NCBI GenBank assembly: GCA_963682025.1
Contig: OY821521.1
Span: 200,073,026-200,137,025 of the forward strand
Direction: 5' to 3'
DNA: 64,000 bases
Source of the DNA: Cordilura impudica
Taxonomy: Eukaryota; Arthropoda; Insecta; Diptera; Scathophagidae
Shown here in pieces: positions 10,131 through 21,359 of the stretch. How positions within the stretch are numbered: the first letter of the stretch is position 1; every line of letters starts with the position of its first letter. The position numbers and the translations under genes were made by a program. The notes beneath the pieces were generated by a model, which ran no database searches, was not told the origin of the DNA, and saw only the letters and a program-made list of their open reading frames with translations.

Positions 10131-11639
10131 GTTTCAAAAAATGAGCCCAGTATGACAGCACGTTTGACAGTTAACTCTTTCGTAAGATTTATCTAAGCAA
10201 AAATATAACCCACTACTGGACTTAACAAATTTTGAGAGAAACGCAAATTATTGAAAAATTTAATGAAAAAAATAAATTTAAGTTAATAAATCGGTGGTCA
10301 CAAGAGATAACCGCTTAAGTCGACTTAAGAACGATTTGAGTTATGTATGCCATAATAATCAATACCGCTTTATATTTACGTGAAATCCCCATTTCTTTTA
10401 CACTTTTTTTTAAATATATTAATTAAAATATTCTGACCTAAGTCGCAATGAAGCCCCATTACATTTATGTAAAAGTTATTTTTCTCGAAAGCATGGTTTT
10501 CAACTTAGGAGGTTATCGCTTGTGACCAAAGAATTTTTTTTTAATTTACTGATAAAATATATATTTTTTTTATTGAAATTTAAATTTAAGCTGCTTTCAC
10601 AAAATATGGGCACATGTCGCATTTTATGAGCCACCCTTTAAGCAACCAGTTTTGTTCACGTTATTAAATGTATATTTTGAGGTGACAAAATAAGGGGACC
10701 TTTGAAAATTTGACAGGAAAGCATGAAATATGTAAAAACGCACTTATGTGCGTGTGTGTGTGTTTTTGTATAGGTAGCCATGTACTTCTGCAACAAATAT
10801 AAACTGTCAAGATGATGATGCTGACAATGATGACAATGACAATTTGATTTCTAGTCACTGTTGTAATACGAGTATTTCCTAGCTGCTACATCCAAAGTAT
10901 GACAATGGTTTCTTCAATGTTGTACGAGTATTTTTGTAAAAATAACCAAACAAGAACATCAATCAGTGTAAAATGTGTATGTATGTACAAGCAAAATATC
11001 GCCTGATATTTGATGAAAATAAATTGACATTTATTTCGTTTCGTTTTATCTGTGAAATGAAAGAATATAATGTAATCATAGAACTTTTGTTATTTGCAAT
11101 TTATCTAACAACTCAAGCATGTTAATATAATTTGTGTTGAGTATTGTAATCGACCTTAGGGATATTTAAGTGGAGTTATATTATATGGAATTCTAACTGA
11201 TTGTTAGAAAAAATCAGAGCATTTTAAATGGAATCTTATATACATTCCGTTTTATTCGCTCATCATATTTTGTGTGTCTGTTCGTTAGAAATCAATCATA
11301 TTAAAAGGATATCACTTGGTTTAACATAATTGTTATGATATTTGAGATATGGCTATATATGGCTGTGAAATTGAATATTTCATATACATAAACAAATGAG
11401 GGGAAAAAAATCAGAAAAAATCTTAGATAGATAGATATCTAGATAAATATTTGAAAAAAAAAAATAATGTAATTAGATTTTTAAGATTGTATGAAAACTA
11501 TAAAAACTATTTTTTTTAATACTCTTTTCGAAAAAAGTTTGATAGATTTTTGGGGAAAGTGGTTTTTCAAAAAGTATTCCAGAAAAAAATTTGTAAAATA
11601 AAAATTTAAAAAAATTAATAAATATTTTAAAATAACCTT
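10131..11639. other. Intergenic stretch, nothing recognised
   Basis: AT-rich, with a GTGTGTGTGTG run near 10750 and short GATGATGATG and TGACAATGA runs near 10812. No transposon ends, RNA gene or plausible coding frame. Confidence 0.5.
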
Positions 11640-12020
11640 AATAAAAACTCGGTTATAAACTCGGTATACTTTTTAAAATTGTTCCACCAGTTCAGCAGTT
11701 TATCTGAATATTGTTTTAGACATATTTTTAGAACGCAGTTCTTATAACAATATTAATAAATTTACTTATAAATTTTTAACAATTTACACTAGAAACTTTT
11801 TTTAATTATCAAAAAATAGTTTGGATTTTCTTTTCTCTCTATCTCTCTCTCTCTCTCTCGCTCACTGGCGCTCTCTCTCTCTCTCAATTTCTCTCTATCG
11901 ACTTTTATCAATTCCAAACTAGTGATGCCAACTTTGTTAAGCAAAAACGCAAAACAATACTTCTAAAAGCACTAAAAGGCGTTAAGTATAATGGAAGCGC
12001 TAAAAAACTTGAAAAATCCA
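11640..12020 (+). repeat. CT-rich tandem unit, copy 1 left part
   Basis: Unit order: CTCGGTTATAAAC, TTGTTCCACCAGTT, TTTTAGACATATTTTTAGAA, a (CT)n run at about 11837-11885, CTAGTGATGCCAAC, AAGCACTAAAAGGCG, AAGCGCTAAAAA. Copy 2 (13203-13760) has the same order uninterrupted. Here the unit is broken at 12020 by a Helitron and resumes at 13072. Confidence 0.75.
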
Positions 12021-12198
12021 TCTATATTATAAAACAGGATGTGTGTATGTATGTAACGTATGGACTCCAAAACGGCTGGGTCGATTTTGATGAAATTTTC
12101 AGGGAATCTTCAGAATATTCAGGCGGGTGACACTATGAAGTCTGATTTTTGTTATTTTCAATTTATCAATTTATCCAATTTTCATATTGTACCACCAA
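12021..12198 (+). mobile_element. Helitron 5' end fragment upstream of Hel-1 copy 1
   Basis: Begins A|TCTATATTATAAAACAGG, then ATGTGTGTATGTATG and CAAAACGGCTGGGTCGATTT. This is a Helitron-like 5' border of a related but different family. A second border starts at 12199, so this may be one Helitron inserted into another, or one element with a duplicated 5' end. Confidence 0.6.
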
Positions 12199-13071
12199 TC
12201 TATATATATAAAAATGAATGTGTGTTTGTTTGTGCTTTATAGGAGGCCAAACCACTAAACCTATCTTCCTGAAATTTTCACAGCGTGTTACTGTGACTCT
12301 AGAAGGAACAATAGGCTATATAAATTTTTGATTGGACAAAGGGGCGGTGCCACGCCCATATAACCCAAAATTTGAAATCGTCATATCTCGGAAATTTTTC
12401 GACCTACAGCGGTCATATTTGGTACATATGGTATTGGCATGAATAGAAATACATACCAGAAGAAAAGTGGGCGGGACCACGCCCCTTTTTAGAAAAATAA
12501 AAAATCGTAATATCTTCTAAACTACTGGAAGGATCGTCATCAAATGTTCACAAAAGGATATTTTTACGAAATAATATTTCCTTAACTATATAAAGTTGTT
12601 AGTGGGAAAAGGGGCGTGGTCCCGCCCATATAACCCAAAATTTAAAATCGTCATATCTCGGCCATTTTTTAACTTACGGCGATGATATTTACTGCGCAAT
12701 ATAGATTCACCACAGCTTTGCAATGGCACTAGACTTGCAGTGAAAAAAAATGCTAAATAATTTAATAGAACCGACCATTATAACAGGAAAATATAAAGGA
12801 ACAGATGTGCTTTTGCCACGCATTCCAATGATCCAAACTGATTTACCATTCGACTTCAAACGATTACAGTTTCCTGTTCGATTAGCGTGTGGGGAAACCC
12901 ACCGACTTATATGTTTATGCTCCAGATGGACAAACTAAAAATATTGTATATCCTAAAGCATTGCAATAATTAATTCTAAATTAAATAAATAATATTTTGT
13001 TAACGTATATTTTTTTTTTATTTTTTTTTTTATAACGATGAGGGGTAGCGAAGCACACCGGGTTCAGCTAT
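12199..13071 (+). mobile_element. Helitron Hel-1, copy 1
   Basis: The left border is A|TC followed by TATATATATAAAAATGAATG. The right end has a GATGAGGGGTAGCGAAGCAC hairpin region, then GGGTTCAGCTA|T. Compared with copies 2 and 3, the consensus 3' end is CAGCTAG|T, which fits the Helitron CTRR rule; this copy has lost the G. The body contains GGGCGGTGCCACGCCCATAT and GTCATATCTCGG blocks twice. A helicase C-terminal fragment at 12750-12969 ties the element to rolling-circle Helitrons. The flanks match an uninterrupted sister unit at 13550-13600, which serves as an empty-site reference. Confidence 0.85.
12750..12969 (+). pseudogene. Helitron helicase C-terminal fragment
   Basis: The first frame reads EPTIITGKYKGTDVLLPRIP then TDLPFDFKRLQFPVRLA. 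The frame then changes (about 12895-12904) to DLYVYAPDGQTKNIVYPKAL followed by a TAA stop at 12967-12969. In Helitron Rep/helicase proteins (Pif1-like helicase) these blocks flank a segment containing the conserved TINKAQGQS motif. That segment is absent here, so an internal deletion with frameshift is evident. The natural C terminus is preserved and lies about 100 bp before the Helitron 3' end. No function is possible from this fragment. Confidence 0.9.
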
Positions 13072-13202
13072 AAAAACATAAAATAGGTGATAATTTTTCA
13101 TAACAACTGTTAATTTTCCAATAAAAATCTATTATTTTCTTCCTTTCTGCAGGCCATAGTATTGTTTTTATATCAAAATTTTATTTTTTTATATCTAAAG
13201 TG
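13072..13202 (+). repeat. CT-rich tandem unit, copy 1 right part
   Basis: Resumes the unit interrupted at 12020: AAAATAGGTGATAATTTTTC, ATAACAACTGTTAATTTTCC, GGCCATAGTATTGTTTTTAT. The same blocks occur without interruption in copy 2 at about 13590-13690. Confidence 0.75.
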
Positions 13203-13434
13203 AATTAATAAACAGTCATTATAAAATCGAGCTACTTTTGATAATTGTTCCACCAGTTTAAAAAAAATGAATTTTCTAATAGACATTTTTTAAAGCAGAT
13301 TTTATAATTAAAATTATAGATTAAATCAAAAAAATTTCTAAAATATAAGAGATCAAAATGTTTTAGATATAAAGAAAAATATTTTTTCTTGTCTTTTATA
13401 CTTCTCCCTCTGCGTCTCTTTTTCTCTACCTCTA

Positions 13435-13471
<37 letters not shown>

Positions 13472-13760
13472 TGATCGAACAATTTCCTACTATTAAAAAC
13501 CAGTGATGCCAACAACACCTCAAAAAGCGCTTACAGGCACTAAATTCGAATGAAACGAAAAGCGCTAAAAATTTTCAAAATGAATAAAAAATAAAAAATA
13601 GGTGAAAATTTTATATTACAACTGTTATTTTTCTAATAATCATTTTATCATTTTCTTAATCATGTCCAGGCCATAGTATTGTTTTATATACAAAAGTTCT
13701 GGTGTTTGAATTGATTTAACAAAACCTCGGTTATAAACGTTTGTAATCGTTCCACCAAAT
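13203..13760 (+). repeat. CT-rich tandem unit, copy 2
   Basis: Complete copy: TTGTTCCACCAGTTTAAAAA, (CT)n at about 13436-13468, CCAGTGATGCCAACA, AAAGCGCTAAAAATTTTC, AAAAATAGGTGAAAATTTTA, GGCCATAGTATTGTTTTATA, then CCTCGGTTATAAACG and GTTCCACCA. Those last blocks start the next unit. The unit is about 550 bp. Confidence 0.75.
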
Positions 13761-13787
13761 TTTTAAACGCTGTACTAATCATTGTAA

Positions 13788-14236
13788 CTAGCAGATCCCA
13801 GCCCTCTAGTTCGAGTGCAAATTATTGGAAATTTTATTTTTTATTTAATAAATTATTTATAAGACCCGAAAGGTATGCTAATCAATTTTAGCCAATTCAA
13901 AATTCAATACTTTTTAAATATCGATTACGTTATTGGTTTATGTCCAAAATTATATTTCAATTCAACACAATTATTATTGAGATTGAAGAAAACAAATTAT
14001 TTTTTTTGCAAACACATTAACAAATTTAATAAACACAGACACAGCATCGTATAATTTTATGTACATATGTGTTAGTAGCCAATTTCAAATGAATTTTATT
14101 TCAAAAAAATATAGAAAAGTAAAAATTGTAAATCTGGTGGACAGCTAAAAAGAAATACCTTGCAAATGAGATACGTTTGGTCAAAATCGGGAAAAAATCG
14201 GTCACAAGAAATCGCGTTACCTATAAATATTATAGA
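13788..14236 (-). mobile_element. Hel-2 Helitron, complete copy
   Basis: Read on the minus strand, this 449-bp element starts A|TCTATAATATTTATAGG and ends GGGCTGGGATCTGCTAG|T. Just inside the 3' end is the remains of a short hairpin (CTCGAA/TTCGAG in the best copy). The A|TC...CTAG|T borders with a 3' hairpin about 11 nt from the end are the Helitron signature. It has no coding capacity. It lies between CT-rich units 2 and 3. Confidence 0.85.
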
Positions 14237-14289
14237 TTGTAAATTTACTAAAAAATTTTAACGATTTGAAGTACAAAATTTTTTTCGTA

Positions 14290-14558
14290 TAATAAAATAT
14301 TAGTTTTTGATTATAATCTTTATGCCTCTTTCTCTTTCTCTTTCTCTTTCTCGTTCTAGTTCTCTTTGTATTTATCTTTCTCTTTCTCTTTCTCTTTCTC
14401 TTTCTCTTTCTCTTTCTCTTTCTCTTTCTCTTTCTCTTTCTCTTTCTCTTTCTCTTTCTCTTTCTCTTTCTCTTTCTCTTTCTCTTTCTCTTTCTCTTTC
14501 TCTTTCTCTTTCTCTTTCTCTTTCTCTTTCTCTTTCTCTTTCTCTTTCTCTTTCTCTT

Positions 14559-14589
<31 letters not shown>

Positions 14590-14720
14590 ATCTCGATCGA
14601 TTGATTTCCTACTATTAAAAACCAGTGATACCAACTGTTTCAAGCATAAAGCACAAAACAGTACATCAAAAAGTGATAAAAGGCGCTAAATGAGAATGAA
14701 ACGAAAAGCACTTCTCGTTT
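14290..14720 (+). repeat. CT-rich tandem unit, copy 3 (partial) with (TCTCTT)n
   Basis: A hexanucleotide TCTCTT tract of about 265 bp (14325-14590) replaces the short CT run of copies 1 and 2. After it come TTGATTTCCTACTATTAAAA, ACCAGTGATACCAACTG and ATGAAACGAAAAGCAC, as in copy 2. The tract translates as Ser-Leu, Ser-Phe or Lys-Glu repeats in various frames; none is a gene. Confidence 0.8.
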
Positions 14721-14829
14721 TTATATGGAAAAGTCAATTTATCTATAACGAAACTTGGAGTTATGTACTTTATTGCAAAATAAATTAATTATGTTTCGAT
14801 TTTCCTATAATATTGATGTTATTTCTTCC

Positions 14830-15975
14830 AGATGATCCTACTCACTTGCCCTCAAGTTTTAATATCCCAGCTTCTAACCTTAATCAGTAGTTTGGTTTCC
14901 GTAGCAAATTTGACACCTCTCATTCGTTAATATAAGTAAGAAATTGCGTTAACAGTAACTTTATCAGCAACTTTTTCTACTGTATGGCAGGATGGTCTTA
15001 TTTTTAGATAGGGAAAAAGACAAATTATATTTTCCCAATACAGATATGTAACTAATTTACAGTTTTCTCTCCGGTTGAACTTTTAAATTTATTATTAGTA
15101 TATCCTCTTCTTGTTTATTTTATGTTTATTTTGTGTTCTTTGCAATTTGTATACAACCGATTTCCCTCAACTAAACAAGGCCCATTTTGCTGAGGACACG
15201 GCAGTTATAACTTCGGATTTTATGGCTTCTGATGTAATAGCTAAACTTCAAAAATCTTTAACTGATCTGCAATCATACTTTAATAAAAGGAAAATTATTT
15301 TAAACTTTTATAAAGCAATATTTTTTCAAGAAAATATTTTATTTGATAATAATTGCGTTCACTGGGAACAAAAAGTAAATCTGGGTGTAATACTTGTACC
15401 CAAAATGAAATTTAGAGATCGTATCAGTTATATAACCAATAAGGTAAACTTACTAAAGCGAATATTTTATCCTTTTATAAACCCAAATACTAGACTAAAA
15501 GTAAATAATAAAAAAATGATTTTGAAATTCATTTTCCATGCTCCTGTTTGGTCCAGAAGTATAAACTCTCTATATATATATAGAAAAGTTGCAAATATCT
15601 CAAGAAAAATTATTGAAGCTAATTTACAATGTTCCGTGATTCTATTCAACTGAGCGATTGCATTCTCTTGCGGATATAATATTAGTTAAAGAAAAGATTA
15701 TTAGACTTGCTTTTTATTATACAATCGGATGTTTAAATTCTGGTTACGAACCCATTAATGAGCTAGCTCGTTGTAGATAGTTAAGAATTTAGGATAAATT
15801 GTTTTTATATAAAAAAAATCAAAAAGGTTTCAGCTAAATTTTTACCTCCAATAGAATTTTTGTAAATATGTATATTAGTTAGTTATGCAGAAAAAGACAG
15901 TGTCTTGAACTCCTTAGAATGTATTTTATAGTTAAATGAAATATTATTACCAATAAATAAATGAAATAAAATAAG
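14830..15975 (+). pseudogene. Jockey-like LINE, 5'-truncated, reverse transcriptase remnant
   Basis: Scattered frames carry reverse transcriptase landmarks in order. They are FGFRSKFDTSHSLI near 14890, FSTVWQDGL near 14970 (equivalent of AFDTVWHDGL, motif A), and HFAEDTAVI at 15183-15209 (equivalent of FADDTAV, motif C). Then come KLQKSLTDLQSYFNKRKIIL and a thumb region NLGVILVPKMKFRDRISYIT. The longest open piece is 15111-15653, followed in another frame by LADIILVKEKIIRLAFY and ELARCR. The catalytic FADD is changed to FAED, and stops and frameshifts occur throughout, so the element is dead. The 3' end is AT-rich with AATAAATGAAATAAAATAAG near 15950. RNase H is not seen. Assignment to the Jockey clade is from residue similarity by eye. 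Confidence 0.8.
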
Positions 15976-16156
15976 TTTAAAAAAATTGTTAAAAATTGTT
16001 AATACAACTTTTATACTCTTCGACTTTTTTTATTTTTAAATAGTTCGTTAGTAAAGTAAATAACATCTCCAGATTTTTTTAAATAAAGTATGCAATGATT
16101 TCTTTTTTTTTCATTTTCAATAGTGATGACATGGTGTAATCAAATACTTCACTCAC

Positions 16157-16690
16157 TTTTTATACCCTATGCCACTATGTGGTCAGGGTTAAACGACTTT
16201 GTGGTGAGCTTTGTAACCACCTAGACCCATCATTTTTTATACCGAACGACTTAGAACCACTTTCCGAATCTAATTAACGATGTCCGTCCGCCCGTCCGTC
16301 TGTGTGTATAACTACTGTATAAGTTTTATTCAACTATTGGATGAACGCCGTTGAAATTGGTGAAAATCGGTTCATGTTCAGACCTAGTCCCCATAAAATG
16401 ACTTCAATTGCCAAATTATCACATAGATCTCGGTCAAATTGGGTTTGTTTATGTTTATTACATTTATTTATCAGTAGTCCAAAAATAAACCCTATAGGAC
16501 AATTCCCCCATATGAAGCTGATTCCCGATAGAAAAAAAAACATAAATATTGCACAGATTTTTCCTAAATTTGGTTTGTATAATTTCTTGCAAAAAATAAG
16601 TGATCTCACTAAATATAGCCAGGATCGGTCCATTTGTTGACCTCGTCTCCATATAAATATAGCATCCGATATGAGCTTTTCCGCTTGAGA
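16157..16690 (-). repeat. Rep-A copy B, palindrome end missing
   Basis: Starts with the hairpin end (TATACCCTATGCCACTATGT), then CCGTCCGCCCGTCCGTCTGT and body blocks AAAATCGGTTCATGTTCAGA and AGGATCGGTCCATTTGTTGA. It stops at GATATGAGCTTTTCC near 16680; the terminal palindrome is absent. Overlapping open frames on both strands (16334-16694) are shadows. Confidence 0.75.
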
Positions 16691-17663
16691 CCAATTCTAT
16701 TTTCGTTTTTTACAAAGGATCTCCCCAAAACTCTCTATAAACTTTAGCAACATTTTAATATACGCTTAAGGGGGGTAAAGTTTTAAAGGCGAAAATAGGC
16801 GAATTTTATAAAGGTCTTAATTATGTGGGCGAATCTCCTGAGGCGCCTCGAAAAAAAAGTAATTATGGTGAACATCATAACTCATTACCGGATCATCTGA
16901 AACAAAAAACATCTAAATGCGTTTAAAAGGTGATATGTTTCTCTAAGTAGTCGGATGGAGTTTTTTAAATTTTTTTTTATTTTTGGCAGCATTTTGAAGT
17001 GAAAAACGCCATTTCCGCTAAAAAAATTTCGGTCAATTTGTTATTAAAAAAAATGGAATAAACATTGATTTACTTTTAGAAATAGTGTACACAATTTCAA
17101 AAGGATCGGTCAAGTAAATTTTGAGTTATAATGTTCACGAACTTCAGAAATGTTGCTTGCAAGAAAATCGATTTAAAGTTTTTATGCTGGAAAATCCAAA
17201 ATTAAGCATCAATAAAAGGGTATAATTTTTTGTATTTTCACCGAATCATTAGTGCCAGCTCCATACAGTGAAACACTCTCATAAAAGTAGAAAATAATTT
17301 GGAAATTACAAAGCGACTTGAAGCAGCTTCTGGGTAGGCGAGTCGCGCAGTAGACAGGCATGAGGCCGGTCGCATCAAATGCTGTATCTTCATTACTTTT
17401 GTTCCGATTCACTTCAAATTTTGAAACATGTTGTACATTTAAATCAAAAATTAAAAAAAGTTTTAAGACATAACCAACAACATTTTAAACCTATTCAGAA
17501 GCAATTTCCACTTCTTTGTTTGCGTAGTTTACCCTAAAACCCTGTTCCCTTTTGCCATTGTACACGAACAGGCTTGCGTAAATAAAATTGCAGACATCAA
17601 AAGTCGTAGAATCACGCTGAAAGTTTCATTTTCGATCAATTTGATTTAATGTTCTTCATTTTT
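16691..17663. other. Unassigned stretch
   Basis: No transposon ends seen. A minus open frame at 17209-17412 (67 codons) has a less biased composition than its surroundings (NEDTAFDATGLMPVYCATRL) but matches nothing I recognise and has no upstream support. It may be a fragment of an old element. Confidence 0.4.
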
Positions 17664-18009
17664 GTGTTACCGATGTTTTATTCTACCGTTTTATCCCAAT
17701 TTTGACCAAACGTATATTATTTGAAAGGTATTTCTTTTTAACTATTCACCAGATTTACAGAATTTTAAATTTTTCCTTTATTTTGAGTAAATTGCATTTA
17801 AAGTTACTACTAACACATACATAAAATTATACATATGATATGTGTGTGTTTATTAAATTTGTTAATGTGTTTGTTAATGAGTTTGTTATCTTCATTCACA
17901 ATAATAATAAACCAAAAAAGTGTTGGTTTGTGAATTGGCTAAGTTGAAAAATAAAGTTGCCTACAAATTGCAAAAATAAAGTTGCCTTGAAAGCGCTGGA
18001 ATCTGCTAG
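17664..18009 (+). mobile_element. Hel-2 Helitron, 5'-truncated copy
   Basis: Plus-strand copy ending GCTGGAATCTGCTAG|T at 18006-18009, the Helitron CTAG|T border. The body matches other copies (GTTACCGATGTTTTATTCTA, ATTTGAAAGGTATTTC, ACACATACATAAAATTATAC). The 5' TC end is missing. The 3' hairpin region is diverged (TTGAAAGCGCTGG). Confidence 0.8.
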
Positions 18010-19540
18010 TTGTACTTAAAGTACAAATACATTATTGGTTTAGTTTGTAATTTTTCTTTGTTTTAATAATATTGTTTTTAATCTATTGAATAATTAAATA
18101 ATATAAAAAAATTTTAAAAAAATCAAATAGCTGGGAAAAAATTATCTTTGTTATCACACAACACTAAATCTAGCGCAAAAAGCAAAAATTTCAAAAAAGT
18201 ACATCTCAAGATGAGTTATTCCTATAGATATATATTTCATTTTAAATTAAAACTACTATTCTATACTTTTAGAAAAGAATTTAAAAATAAATTTTTTTTG
18301 CATTTTGTGCCATTTTTATTAACAGGCCAATTGTATTAAAATAACGAAAGGTTACTATATGTTTGGGAGTAAATAATAAAAGCTACAATATCTAAATGGA
18401 AAACGAGATAACTCAAAATATAATTTTGATTTTTTCCTATAACAAATGCCTTATTTATTGTTGTTTTTATATTTGCTAGCTAATTATTACAAATAGCATT
18501 TTGCTAAAGCTTTGCAAAAAGCTCTGTTGTAATAAATATGAAAATTTCTAAATTTTCCATCCTATTTTTCTGTTACATTCAATGACTATTTTTATTACTT
18601 ATGTCTTGTTTATTGAGATCTTGACACATGTATTTATAAACATGTTGCAAACCAGTTTCCTATACTATATGTATATATAAGCAAAATAGTATAGAAACAT
18701 TGATGGGCTACACAAGCTCATACCAGTAGGGAGCGAAGCAGCCACTCTTCCACTATTTATATTCTCTTTGCCAATATACCTAAACTGATAAAGTTAACCA
18801 TATGCGTTTATAAAGCTAAACTATATAAATACTAGGAAGTTATGGCCAGTACCGGAAACTTATGAATTGTTTGTAACATGAGTACTTTTTTGTGGTTACA
18901 AATACTTGTAATCTATGTATACCTATTTGCACTTGCATGAGTGTGTAAAAATTTATGTTTTACAAAAAAAAAACCCCCAAATGATTTGAATAAATGAGTA
19001 GTTTTTGCATAACGAGGCGTATCATTGTTAGTTATAAAATTTATCCTCTGGCTCAGCACAAAAAAAAAAACTGAATAACAAAATATTCCATGTTCTGTTG
19101 CTACTATACTAAAACATGGGTTTATGTTTTATCTTTGTGTGTGTGTGTGAGTGTGTGTGTAAGTGTGTAAATGAAACATATTGAATATTTAGTTTTTGTT
19201 GAATTCATACAATTGTCTAGTTTTGGGCATGAATATTTTATAATAAATGATTGATTTTTGTTTTTGCTATTTTTATGCTTAGCATGGCTTTCATTATGGC
19301 TTATTTCGAAATTTACTAATTAATGGTACATATTAATTATCTTAATGTAGACTGATAAATATATTTTAAAATGTTGACATAGAGTTTTAGTAAAATAATG
19401 ACCGTAATTAAAATTTTTGTTAACAAGAAGTGATAAAGTATTGTTTAAAAAAAATTTTAAAACGTACCTTCAACTTTAAATCTAACAAGGTCATTTAAGC
19501 AAATTCCTATTTAAAGCATAAAAACTAAAATCAATTAAAA
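18010..19540. other. AT-rich stretch with one Rep-B piece
   Basis: Apart from the Rep-B fragment at 18585-18720 I recognise only a GTGTGTGTGTGAGTGTGTG run near 19138. The open frame at 18148-18339 is lysine/phenylalanine-rich and not convincing. Confidence 0.45.
18585..18720 (-). repeat. Rep-B copy, minus, partial
   Basis: Blocks TTGTTTATTGAGATCTTGAC, AAACATGTTGCAAACCAG, TTTCCTATACTATATG, ATATAAGCAAAATAG and AACATTGATGGGCTACACAA in order. Confidence 0.6.
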
Positions 19541-19625
19541 CAAGTAAGAGTGTTAAATTCGGCTGTGCCGAATCTTTGATACCCTCCACCTCGGTTTGAG
19601 TAACAAAATGTAAACAAAATGTTGG
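19541..19625 (+). repeat. Rep-C 5' end
   Basis: AACAAGTAAGAGTGTTAAAT is followed by the palindrome ATTCGGCTGTGCCGAAT and then TTTGATACCCTCCACC. The layout equals the Rep-A start (AACAAGTAAGA, palindrome, ATACCCT) with a different palindrome. From memory, near-identical starts are widespread in Drosophila and other flies. Only the 5' end is clear here. Confidence 0.65.
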
Positions 19626-20072
19626 AAAAATATGCATGCGTTTCCTAAATTCATGCGTTTCCGGTTATATGACATAACTTCTCGTTTAATTTAGTTTTTG
19701 CTAATTAAATACCTCGCCTTAACCTCCATTGCAAAGGTAATGGTTGTGTAGGGTGGCTATATGCATTAAATCGTGCTAATTGGAGATGGCTGTATAGTTT
19801 CTTTTAACTGGCGAAATATTTTTTCATTGCGGCCATATAGGTCGGATGGAGTAACAAAATAATAACCAATAAAAGCTCTTTCAACTTTTTTATTAAAATA
19901 TTGCCATATTTGGAAAACATAGAGAATAAATTTATAATAATAAATATTCAAATTAGGGATACCAAACGCAAAAAAACCAAATGTCCCAAACATTTTAAAT
20001 AAAATAATTTGTTATCTTTATTTTCTGAAAAACTTCAAATATTCATCCAAAAAAAATTTGTGAAAAATAATA

Positions 20073-21359
20073 AAGGGTCCGCCATCTAACGTTTTTTTTT
20101 CAACTAGTGCTTATTTCGTGAATGGTAACACTTAGCTCATGTCTGATTTGACAGATAATTAGTTTTATCGTTCCGCTGAACGAATATGGTTGTGTATACG
20201 CTTGAACAACGCTGGGAAATATTGCGACATTACTTTGAAAATCATGGTAATATTGCAGAATGTGTGCGAAAATTGCGTACGGATTTTGGAAGAAGAGAAG
20301 CACCGTCAGCTCCGTATGTTCGTTATCTTGTGAAAAAAGTGAAAGAAACTGGCATCCTCATCGGTAAACCAAAGCGTGAAAAGCCAAAAACAGTGCGTAC
20401 ACCCGAGAATATTGCTGCTGTGGCAGAAAGTGTGCGTGAAGCGCCATCAACATCAATTCACCGTCGTTCTCAAGAATTGAACATTTCGGAGGCATGATTG
20501 AGACGAATTTTGCATAAAGACCTTGGTATGCCGCCACACAAAGTCCAATTGGTTCAGCAGTTGAAGCCAACTGACCATCCAATGCGTTTTCGCTTCGCTA
20601 AGTGGGCCTGCGATCGACTTACTTAAGATGCCGATTTTGCCAAAAAAAATCATCTTTTCGGATGAAGCTCATTTTGATCTTGGCGGGTATGTAAACAAGC
20701 AAACTTGTCGCATTTGGGGCACAGAAAACCCGCACGCATACATTGAAAGGCCGATACACCCAAAACGAGTCACTGTTTGGTGCCGATTTTGGTCCAGAGG
20801 CATAATTGGGCCATTTTTCTTCGAAAATGGGCAAGGGGTGGCCGTTACAGTCAATGGCGATCGTTATCGGGCCATGTTGAACGAATTTTTGTTCACAAAA
20901 ATTGAAGAGGAGGATATTGGCAACATTTGGTTTCAACAGGACGGCGCTACGTGCCACACAGCCGAAGCTACACTCGATGTTTTGCGCCGTTTTTAAAGAT
21001 CGCATTATCAGCCGCAGAGCTGATGTCGTTTGGCCACCTCGGAGCTGCAATTTGACAACGTTGGACTTTTATTTGTGGGGTGCCCTCAAAGATAAGTATT
21101 ACGCCAACAAGCCAGAGATAATTGACGCTTTAAAGGACAAGGTTCGTGAAGCCATTGGTGAAATACAGCTGCACACAATCGATAATGTGCTTAAAAATTG
21201 GACCGATCGTGTAGGCTACTGCATGGCCATTTGAATGAAATAATTTTCCATTATTAACCGGAAGGATTGTACTTTCAAATAAAAAAAGAAATTTGAGATA
21301 ATATTCAGTAGTTTTTTTTATTGCATTTTCAAAAAAAAAAAGTTATTTGGCGGACCCTT
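20073..21359 (+). mobile_element. Mariner-type transposon (DD41D, rosa-like), complete with TIRs
   Basis: This 1287-bp element is flanked by TA on both sides (20071-20072 and 21360-21361). Its ends are inverted: AAGGGTCCGCCATCTAAC on the left and the complement of GTTATTTGGCGGACCCTT on the right, each followed inward by a T-rich run. One transposase region fills the middle. Boundaries, target duplication and coding content agree with the IS630-Tc1-mariner superfamily. Confidence 0.93.
20186..21234 (+). pseudogene. Mariner transposase, broken
   Basis: The natural start is probably ATG at 20186 (VVYTLEQRWEILRHYFE). An N-terminal helix-turn-helix region spans roughly residues 1-110. The catalytic core follows, with IIFSDEAHF (first Asp) near 20650, VNGDRYRAMLNEF, and WFQQDGATCHTAEATLDVL (second Asp) near 20930. 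The C-terminal block SCNLTTLDFYLWG carries the third Asp. Counting 41 residues between the second and third Asp gives DD41D, the spacing known for rosa-like mariners. Damage: in-frame TGA at 20495, in-frame TAA near 20623, one extra A in the A-run near 20641, and a one-base loss near 20990. Open pieces lie at 20186-20497, 20628-20996 and 20902-21234. The damage is light, suggesting fairly recent loss. Minus-strand frames here are shadows. Confidence 0.93.

Noticed and set aside
14307..14689. Three ~100-codon open frames encoding Ser-Leu, Ser-Phe or Lys-Glu repeats
   Set aside because: All are translations of one (TCTCTT)n tract on different frames and strands; no real protein is implied.
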